Shown here one piece after another: positions 1 to 4,742 of a DNA stretch of 10,906 bases; the first letter of the stretch is position 1, and each line of letters opens with the position of its first letter. Origin of the DNA: Syntrophaceae bacterium UBA2210 (GTDB taxonomy: Bacteria; Desulfobacterota; Syntrophia; Syntrophales; UBA2210). Position numbers and translations under genes: made by a program. Under the pieces are notes generated by a model. The model was not told the DNA's origin and made no database searches. It saw only the letters and a program-made list of their open reading frames with translations. The DNA is taken from assembly GCA_002327865.1 (NCBI GenBank), contig DCUQ01000004.1, positions 3,149 to 14,054 on the forward strand. Direction: 5' to 3'.

Positions 1-2
1 CG

Positions 3-890
3 GGCCGTCTGCTCGATCTGGTGGACCAGGGCGTTGCCAGTCTGGCAGACATAGAAGTTCTTGTTCTGGATGAGGCGGACCGTATGTTTGACATGGGCTT
101 TCTTCCGGACATCCGGAAGATCATAAAACAGTTGCCGGAGAAGCGGCAGACACTGCTATTCTCAGCCACCATGCCTGCTGATGTCCGGAGCCTTACTAGA
201 GAAATCCTGCGCAATCCGGTGACTTTCCGGGTAGGGGACAACGCCCCGGTACCCACCGTTTCCCATGCCTTGTATCCCGTTGCAAATCATCTGAAGACGG
301 CCCTGCTGATGGAGATCCTCAGGGAGACGGATACGAAATCCGTCCTAGTCTTCGCGCGTACTAAATACCGCACCACGAAAGTGGCCATGCAGATGAAAAA
401 AGCGGGTTTTCCTGTTACCTCCCTGCAGGGGAATCTGTCTCAGACTCAGCGTCAGACAGCTCTCAGCGGTTTCCGTGATGGAAGATATCGGATTATGATA
501 GCCACGGACATCGCCTCCCGGGGGATCGATGTGTCACAGATTTCCCACGTTATCAATTATGACATGCCGGACACCGTCGAGGCTTACACACACCGGGTCG
601 GTCGTACCGGTCGAGCGACTAAAGCCGGAGACGCATTTTCGTTTGTAACCTCCGATGAAAAGAAGCTGGTGAATTCCATCGAGTATGCACTGGGAGAGCA
701 GATCGAAAAAAGAACCCTGGAGCACTTCGATTATTTAAAACCGGCTCCTGCTGTAAGCAGCGGAGCGCTCCGTCCCATGCGCAACCCGGCAAGGCACAAG
801 CTTCCCCCACAGTTCCGGAGTTCAACCTCAACGGAAAAATCAGCTTTTTATCGCATGGCGTCCAGAGCTTCTGGCCACCAAGGCCGCTAG
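3..890 (+). CDS. DEAD-box ATP-dependent RNA helicase, RhlE-like (5' truncated)
   Basis: This is the C-terminal part of an ATP-dependent RNA helicase, a cytoplasmic enzyme that unwinds short RNA duplexes in ribosome assembly or RNA decay. The reading frame is open to the left edge. The first residues GRLLDL are the end of motif Ib (TPGRLLDL), so motifs Q, I and Ia lie outside the window. Visible in order are motif II in VLDEADRMFDMGF, motif III in LFSATMP, motif IV in VLVFARTK, motif V in IATDIASRGIDV and motif VI in HRVGRTGRA. A short basic tail of about 50 residues follows, as in RhlE-type proteins; it has no long RGG or RNA-binding extension. The VLDEADRMFDMGF form of motif II fits the RhlE branch, but DeaD or CsdA relatives cannot be excluded without the N-terminus. 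The gene is closed by an intrinsic terminator about 40 bp downstream, so it probably ends its operon. Confidence 0.93.
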   Translation, partial: GRLLDLVDQGVASLADIEVLVLDEADRMFDMGFLPDIRKIIKQLPEKRQTLLFSATMPADVRSLTREILRNPVTFRVGDNAPVPTVSHALYPVANHLKTALLMEILRETDTKSVLVFARTKYRTTKVAMQMKKAGFPVTSLQGNLSQTQRQTALSGFRDGRYRIMIATDIASRGIDVSQISHVINYDMPDTVEAYTHRVGRTGRATKAGDAFSFVTSDEKKLVNSIEYALGEQIEKRTLEHFDYLKPAPAVSSGALRPMRNPARHKLPPQFRSSTSTEKSAFYRMASRASGHQGR

Positions 891-930
891 ACGCAGATAA
901 TCGATTTTTTTCTACATACTCGCACATATT

Positions 931-966
931 AATCCCTCCGATTCATTAATTTCCGGAGGGATTTTT
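931..966 (+). terminator. Intrinsic terminator after the helicase gene
   Basis: AATCCCTCCG (931-940) pairs perfectly with CGGAGGGATT (954-963) around a 13-nt loop, and the 3' arm runs into TTTTT (962-966). This is a textbook rho-independent terminator placed about 40 bp after the helicase stop codon. Confidence 0.88.
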
Positions 967-1258
967 CATGAGTATTCAAACCATGCACTCCTCCAATCTG
1001 AGATCAATGGTTTTATATAAATCCCAAGGTCATACTCGGCAGGTGAAGTCTAGACACCCAGGAATTGTTATATCAGGGGGATAAATGCAGCAAAATAAAA
1101 GCATACAGGCTGATACCCCCGCTGGAACAAAATTGTGGTTAGCTATACTGCAGACTGGTTAATCAAACGGAATAAAAAGGACTAAATAGAATTGGTAAAA
1201 AAGTAGTGAAAAGAAAGTTCGCAATTTGGATATTGAGTTAGCCATCGATATCTCCTAA
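967..1258. other. Intergenic stretch without a convincing gene
   Basis: This AT-rich stretch lies between the helicase terminator and the UbiD relic. The only gene-like item is a 25-codon ORF at 1085-1162, beginning MQQNKSIQADTPAGTKL, with a good GGGGG ribosome-binding site five to ten bases upstream. It ends early at TAA and matches no family I can name with confidence. It could be the decayed start of a longer gene, since the next stretch also holds a relic. No hairpin, tRNA or repeat was seen here. Confidence 0.4.
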
Positions 1259-1525
1259 AAGGGTATTTTTGTCTTATACGATGCGCATATCCATCTCGCC
1301 GACCATTCACTTCTCCTGTGGAAAACCTTCAACAATGTGGACCCCGCCCTGGATATTACCTTTCCCGGCAGTGGAGCTATAATCGACGCGACAAAGAAGG
1401 GATCGGGGGACGTACATACCCGTGAATGGCCTGACGACCTGTTTATGCCCCAGGCCGTAAAAGATACAGTCGACGAAAAAATCCGCCTGTCGGGTATCGC
1501 GGATCTGCTTTGTCTAAAGAAATAG
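1259..1525 (+). pseudogene. Decayed C-terminal fragment of a UbiD-family decarboxylase
   Basis: The + frame from 1259 to the TAG at 1523-1525 reads as the last ~88 residues of a UbiD-type decarboxylase, a prenylated-flavin enzyme that removes aromatic or unsaturated carboxyl groups. The diagnostic parts are FVLYDAHIHLADHS (family pattern VVVxDxDIDLxDxS), LLLWKTFNNVDPALDI (family pattern WxxxNRVDPxRDI), then AIIDATKK and TREWPDD (family patterns GIDATKK and REWP-D), and VDEKI near the end. UbiD proteins are about 450-600 residues. Here the frame is closed by TAA at 1256 and nothing UbiD-like is visible upstream, so most of the gene is missing. No start codon or ribosome-binding site fits the fragment. 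The downstream stop and the position of the ending match a genuine C-terminus. The family call rests on remembered motifs, not on a search. The state as a remnant is clear from the missing body. Confidence 0.72.
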
Positions 1526-1577
1526 GGAATCGTTCTATTTAACAACCTGATTAGCCTCAGCGTCGTTCATATATTTC

Positions 1578-1605
1578 TTGACAATTATCGCGAAACCTCT
1601 ATATC
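1578..1605 (+). promoter_or_regulatory. Possible sigma-70 type promoter
   Basis: A perfect TTGACA (1578-1583) is followed after 16 bp by TATATC (1600-1605), which matches four of six bases of TATAAT. The surroundings are AT-rich. Transcription from here would meet the strong terminator at 1887-1924 before reaching the serine hydrolase gene. This is a pattern match only. Confidence 0.35.
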
Positions 1606-1724
1606 ACTTCATATACTTGATATTTTGCATTATCTTAGTGCTCCGACACTCATCAGAATTTAGCAAGCTCCCCCACAGGCTGAGAGGGTTTGGTTCTGAG
1701 TTTGACACTGAGTAAATATGAACC

Positions 1725-1787
1725 ATTAAATGCCCCGAATGCGAATCGGAAAATAGCTGGATGGCAAAATTCTGCAGATAGTGAGGC
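1725..1787 (+). pseudogene. Relic of a CxxC-CxxC zinc-ribbon N-terminus
   Basis: In frame with ATT at 1725, the + strand reads I-K-C-P-E-C-E-S-E-N-S-W-M-A-K-F-C-R, then TAG, TGA, GGC. This closely follows the zinc-ribbon start seen on many bacterial regulators and cyclase-like proteins (MKCPxCxxxNPxxAKFCxxCG). The start codon would be ATG changed to ATT. The last two positions before the final Gly would be a Glu-like codon changed to TAG and a Cys codon changed to TGA. Three of the four metal-binding cysteines survive. Nothing recognisable follows. It is a short decayed fragment, and chance resemblance is possible because only about 21 codons are involved. Confidence 0.5.
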
Positions 1788-1886
1788 CGGAAAAGTAAGG
1801 TGAAATATTCTCAGTGTTTTAATGCCGTTCAGATATCCGGGTCTTTTCCCTTTGGGTGATGCCATGGCGATACTGTTAGAAGGAAA

Positions 1887-1924
1887 CCCCGCTACTCAAA
1901 AAAGAGTGCGGGGATTTGTTTTTA
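1887..1924 (+). terminator. Strong intrinsic terminator
   Basis: CCCCGC-T-ACTC (1887-1897) pairs with GAGT-GCGGGG across an AAAAAA loop, with one bulged T. The 3' arm is followed by ATTTGTTTTTAT. The strong GC stem and T-rich tail fit a rho-independent terminator. It lies 56 bp upstream of the serine hydrolase start, so it ends a transcript from the relic-bearing region. Confidence 0.82.
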
Positions 1925-1979
1925 TGGAGATATTAAAGGTAAATTTTATTAACCGCTGAAAAGAATACAGGGGGTAGCC

Positions 1980-3185
1980 ATGAGAAAATGGATAATTGGA
2001 ATATTGGCAGTACTGGTGGCTGCAGCAGGTATATTCTGGGCTACAATTGACAAGGATATGCGAAGATTGGCCTTAAACCTGCCTACCGACAGGAATGTTC
2101 TTTTCTGGTCGATTCCCCAGCGTGATGCCGCTTTTCGCGTCCTCGATCGAATCCCTTTCATTTCCAAATCCAGGATCATTTATGCCGGCAAGAATATCTA
2201 CCCCCTGCCGAAGGGGACGCCGCTCGATGTCGGTATCGATGTCGATGCCTACATGAGGTACCAGCGCACCGCCGGGTTGCTGATTATTCAGGATGGCAAA
2301 ATACGTCTTGAGAGATATGGACTCGACTTCAGCGCCGACGGACGCTGGACCAGTTTCTCGGTTGCTAAGTCATTAACTTCGGCATTGGTAGGTGCGGCAG
2401 TCAAGGACGGTTATATCAGAAGTATAGACGACAAGGTGTCGGACTATATCCCGGACCTCGAAGGGTCTGTCTATGATGACGTTACAATCAAGCAATTGCT
2501 GTTGATGACATCGGGCGTAAAGTGGAACGAGGACTATGCCGATCCCAAATCGGACGTTGCTTTGTTCGACACACACAAGGCCGAACCGGGCGTCGATGTA
2601 ACTGTAAGCTATATGCGCAAATTGAAGCGCGAAGCGCCTCCCGGAACGAAATGGGTTTACAAGACCGGCGAGACTAACTTGGTCGGAGTTCTGGTAAGTT
2701 CGGCTACCGGGAAAAACTTGTCTGCCTACCTGTCGGAGAAGATCTGGCAACCCTTCGGCATGGAGCAGGATGCGACATGGATACTGGGCTCCACTGACCA
2801 TGAAATAAGTGGCTGCTGCCTGCAGGCATCAACCCGCGATTTTGCCCGTTTTGGCCTGTTCATGCTGGACGGCGGTATGGCGGGAGGCAAGCCGGTGTTG
2901 CCCGATGGCTGGATCGCCGAGGCGACGACAAGGCATGTCGATACCGATCAGGATGAATACGGCTATGGCTATCAATGGTGGATAATGAGCGATGGATGCT
3001 ATGCAGCGAAAGGAATTTTCGGCCAGGGCATCTTTATCGATCCAAAGCGGAAACTGGTCATCGCGTCAAACAGCAACTGGCCGCAGGCCACCGATCGTCA
3101 AGGCGGCGATCAGGAGAAAAAGCGCCTTGAGTTCTACAGGCAAGTGCAACTGGCGATTGATAATGAGGCGAAGGCCATAAAATAG
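1980..3185 (+). CDS. Membrane-anchored serine hydrolase, beta-lactamase class C / NylB-like family
   Basis: The 401-residue product belongs to the penicillin-binding-protein-like serine hydrolases (COG1680 type), which includes class C beta-lactamases, esterases and 6-aminohexanoate-dimer hydrolases. Residues 4-22 form one hydrophobic helix after a basic start (MRKW), so it is exported and probably stays anchored with the catalytic domain in the periplasm. The catalytic SxxK is SVAK (Ser127, Lys130). Tyr227 in WVYKTGETN is the likely general base of the YxN-type motif. GIFGQGIFIDP (346-355) takes the place of the KTG/HxG strand, as in NylB-like members. LLLMTSGVKW (173-182) is the usual family block after SxxK. 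The ATG at 1980 follows an AGGGGG ribosome-binding site at a good distance. The substrate cannot be told from sequence; true beta-lactam resistance activity is not implied. The gene appears monocistronic, with a terminator before it and a hairpin after it. Confidence 0.9.
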   Translation: MRKWIIGILAVLVAAAGIFWATIDKDMRRLALNLPTDRNVLFWSIPQRDAAFRVLDRIPFISKSRIIYAGKNIYPLPKGTPLDVGIDVDAYMRYQRTAGLLIIQDGKIRLERYGLDFSADGRWTSFSVAKSLTSALVGAAVKDGYIRSIDDKVSDYIPDLEGSVYDDVTIKQLLLMTSGVKWNEDYADPKSDVALFDTHKAEPGVDVTVSYMRKLKREAPPGTKWVYKTGETNLVGVLVSSATGKNLSAYLSEKIWQPFGMEQDATWILGSTDHEISGCCLQASTRDFARFGLFMLDGGMAGGKPVLPDGWIAEATTRHVDTDQDEYGYGYQWWIMSDGCYAAKGIFGQGIFIDPKRKLVIASNSNWPQATDRQGGDQEKKRLEFYRQVQLAIDNEAKAIK

Positions 3186-3205
3186 GTTTAACAAGTAGAG
3201 GAGGA

Positions 3206-3225
3206 AATAGGGAAGCGTCCCTATT
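3206..3225 (+). terminator. Hairpin after the serine hydrolase gene (possible terminator)
   Basis: AATAGGGA (3206-3213) pairs perfectly with TCCCTATT (3218-3225) around an AGCG tetraloop, 20 bp after the hydrolase stop. There is no T-run downstream, so it may act as a weak terminator or an mRNA 3'-end protector. Confidence 0.45.
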
Positions 3226-3463
3226 AAAGCTGTAAGGGTAAAACAACCGAAGGAGTCATCTATGACAGCAAACAGCCTGACACTCCGCTTGCCGTTGTAA
3301 TAAAATTGTGATAGACGATGGCGCTAAGTTTCATTTTTCCTGAGTGCTTGCAGGAAATCGGACTTTGTATTAAGCGGCTGGATTTAAATATTTATTGACT
3401 TTTCACAGCTAAGAATCTAAAGATTCCAAATTCGAGTCTTGTTGAGCGTACCGGTAAGTAATG

Positions 3464-3494
3464 GTCACGAGGTTAAGCCGTGTTACCTCGTGAC
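3464..3494. repeat. Perfect 10-bp inverted repeat
   Basis: GTCACGAGGT (3464-3473) and ACCTCGTGAC (3485-3494) are exact reverse complements with an 11-nt loop. The flanking ATG/TAT can add two or three more pairs. The following TATTTGTT is only weakly T-rich. It could be a terminator for the upstream transcript, a protein-binding site or a REP-like element; I cannot choose among these. Confidence 0.6.
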
Positions 3495-3586
3495 TATTTG
3501 TTCACAGTGTTGAAAATGCTTTTGCAGGGGATTTTTCGTTTACGATGAATGCGCCCCGAATGCGGAATAAAACAGGGAGAGAAAAA

Positions 3587-3961
3587 ATGGCTTCTAAGGA
3601 CAAAGTTGCGAGAGATATCCAGAAGATTCAATGGGAAAGTATGTTAAGCCGTCGTCTGGCGGTTTTAGGTGAAAAAGGTCTCGAACCGAAGGAGATAGCG
3701 CGGGATGCCGTTATCAGAAAGATAAGGGCTGAGATACGTAAGATTAGTGCCAGGCTCAGGGTTATAGACAACAGACAAAAGAAATTAGAGGAAATGGCGG
3801 AAACCAAGGCCGAGAAAATGTCTGTTTCCAAGGAGAAAAAGACCGGTAAAGCAAAGTCTTCGGAAGAACCTCAGGAAATGAGTAAGCGACAGCAAAAGAT
3901 CGAGAAAAAGCTGGAGAAAAAGAAAGAAAAAAAACAGGGAAGAAATACAGATCAGGATTAA
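3587..3961 (+). CDS. Lys/Glu-rich helical (coiled-coil-like) hypothetical protein
   Basis: I do not recognise this 124-residue protein. It is highly charged. Residues 1-76 are predicted by eye to be helical with heptad-like hydrophobic spacing (VIRKIRAEIRKISARLRVI around 42-60), which suggests a coiled coil. Residues 77-124 are low-complexity Lys/Glu/Ser and end in an Arg-Asn-Thr-Asp-Gln-Asp tail. There is no signal peptide, membrane segment or cysteine, so it should be cytoplasmic and basic. A nucleic-acid-binding or ribosome-associated role would fit the charge but is only a guess. I chose the ATG at 3587 because GGGAG lies about seven bases upstream. An earlier in-frame ATG at 3545 would add 14 residues and has a poorer site. 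A strong terminator follows within 30 bp, so the gene is probably a single-gene unit. Confidence 0.72.
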   Translation: MASKDKVARDIQKIQWESMLSRRLAVLGEKGLEPKEIARDAVIRKIRAEIRKISARLRVIDNRQKKLEEMAETKAEKMSVSKEKKTGKAKSSEEPQEMSKRQQKIEKKLEKKKEKKQGRNTDQD

Positions 3962-3986
3962 CATGACCGTACTCCGGTTCGGTGCG

Positions 3987-4020
3987 AAAAGCAGGGTTTC
4001 TAAAAACTCTGCTTTTTTTG
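3987..4020 (+). terminator. Intrinsic terminator after the Lys/Glu-rich gene
   Basis: AAAGCAGGGTTT pairs with AAACTCTGCTTT over 12 positions (one G-T pair) around a short CTAA-type loop. The 3' arm runs into seven T residues (4013-4019). It is a clear rho-independent terminator 26 bp after the stop codon. Confidence 0.9.
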
Positions 4021-4110
4021 TTTGCTGACCTGTTAATATATTGACCGCTTCGCGGAAGCGACAGTACATCGATTGCCGCTTTTGTAATGCATGCATGTTT
4101 TTAGGCTATG

Positions 4111-4147
4111 ATCGATCCGACGGAGAAGATCTCTTTGTCGGATCGAT
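4111..4147. repeat. Long inverted repeat (11 bp perfect, about 16 bp with wobble)
   Basis: ATCGATCCGAC (4111-4121) and GTCGGATCGAT (4137-4147) are exact reverse complements. The inner bases GGAGA and TCTTT extend the stem to about 16 pairs with two G-T pairs and an AGATC loop. No T-run follows on either side. A smaller hairpin, CGCTTC-GCG-GAAGCG, lies at 4046-4060. It may be a regulatory or structural element in the roughly 250-bp gap before the lipoprotein operon; the rest of that gap shows nothing else. Confidence 0.6.
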
Positions 4148-4271
4148 TCGTTGAAAACATGGAAATAGCCGGTTAAAAATGATACCCTACCAACTCTAAA
4201 CGATAATTAGCGGTTTTGCGGTAATCTTAATCTTACAACCTGTGTAAAAAACAAAATGGCAGGAGGAAACA

Positions 4272-4742
4272 TTGAGACAAATTATATTGTACACTGTTTT
4301 CATTTTGATCGTTCTGTTTAATATTCAGGGGTGCACGGATACGGCCTACGGAACGGACGGGGTGAAAATAATCAAGGCAGGTAAGATTGTCGGGGGGCGG
4401 TGTGAATACAAGGCCTACAGGGGTACCGCTACGATTACGTGTATCCGTGAGAGTCCCGGATCGTCCGGGGGACCCCCGTACCGCGGGTATGTGGTCAAGT
4501 TTTTGTTTGTTCCCGACGAGATGATACAGGAATCGTATGTGGCCGTTGAGGGAAAAGAACAGACACTGAAGTTGAAGAATTCCTGGAGTCCGGGGGCAAG
4601 GTTCCTGGAGAAATATGGAATCGAAGCGGGGAAAAATTTCGAATGCTACCTCAAGGTAATTACCAAAGGAACATGCACGCCGTTCTTTTTCGATTTTCCC
4701 GCGATTGACCTGGGCGATTATTTTGAGGTCGGGATAAAATGA
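4272..4742 (+). CDS. Small lipoprotein of unknown family, coupled to a C1A peptidase
   Basis: The 156-residue product starts with a basic residue and a hydrophobic helix (residues 3-18), then IQG-Cys21, an acceptable lipobox. It should be lipidated on Cys21; Thr at +2 favours the outer membrane. The mature part of about 135 residues has four more cysteines (44, 57, 125, 135), which could form disulfides. It appears beta-rich, with blocks CEYKAYRGTATITC, GYVVKFLFVPDE and FECYLKVITKGTC. I do not recognise the family. The start is TTG at 4272, chosen because a perfect AGGAGG sits five bases upstream; no ATG or GTG fits. Its stop overlaps the start of the next gene in ATGA, so translation is probably coupled to the cysteine peptidase. 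An inhibitor, chaperone or anchor role for that enzyme is a reasonable guess. The chagasin motifs (NPTTG, RPW) are absent. Confidence 0.82.
   Translation: MRQIILYTVFILIVLFNIQGCTDTAYGTDGVKIIKAGKIVGGRCEYKAYRGTATITCIRESPGSSGGPPYRGYVVKFLFVPDEMIQESYVAVEGKEQTLKLKNSWSPGARFLEKYGIEAGKNFECYLKVITKGTCTPFFFDFPAIDLGDYFEVGIK

Larger units (their letters stand above)
1526..1979. other. Intergenic region with gene relic, possible promoter and terminator
   Basis: This stretch lies between the UbiD relic and the serine hydrolase. It contains a promoter-like pair near 1578-1605, a mutated zinc-ribbon relic at 1725-1787 and a strong intrinsic terminator at 1887-1924, each listed separately. A 70-codon open frame on the - strand (1653-1865) runs antisense to the relic and is best read as its shadow. 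No intact protein gene is supported. Confidence 0.6.
3186..3586. other. Intergenic region with two hairpins
   Basis: About 400 bp lie between the serine hydrolase and the Lys/Glu-rich protein. The stretch holds a short hairpin just after the hydrolase and a long perfect inverted repeat at 3464-3494, both listed. A 12-codon ORF at 3262-3300 has a good AGGAG site but no recognisable product. No tRNA fold or longer gene is supported. Confidence 0.5.

Noticed and set aside
1085..1162. 25-codon ORF MQQNKSIQADTPAGTKL... with a GGGGG site
   Set aside because: It has a good ribosome-binding site but is too short and has no recognisable product. It may be the decayed start of a larger gene and is not listed as a gene.
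1653..1865. 70-codon - strand ORF beginning MASPKGKRPGYLNGIK
   Set aside because: It is antisense to the zinc-ribbon relic, has no good ribosome-binding site and resembles no known family, so it is most likely a shadow frame.
2373..2801. 142-codon - strand ORF inside the serine hydrolase
   Set aside because: It is fully antisense to a gene with intact catalytic motifs and is a shadow.
3262..3300. 12-codon ORF with AGGAG site
   Set aside because: It is too short to support, and a longer overlapping frame (ending DTPLAVVIKL) is equally open and also unrecognised.
3410..3450. tRNA-like TTCGAGTC stretch
   Set aside because: The T-loop-like sequence has no matching 5-bp stem, acceptor stem or anticodon arm, so no tRNA is supported.
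4272..4742. Chagasin-type inhibitor identity for the lipoprotein
   Set aside because: The inhibitor's NPTTG and RPW motifs are not present. Only the operon position suggests inhibition.
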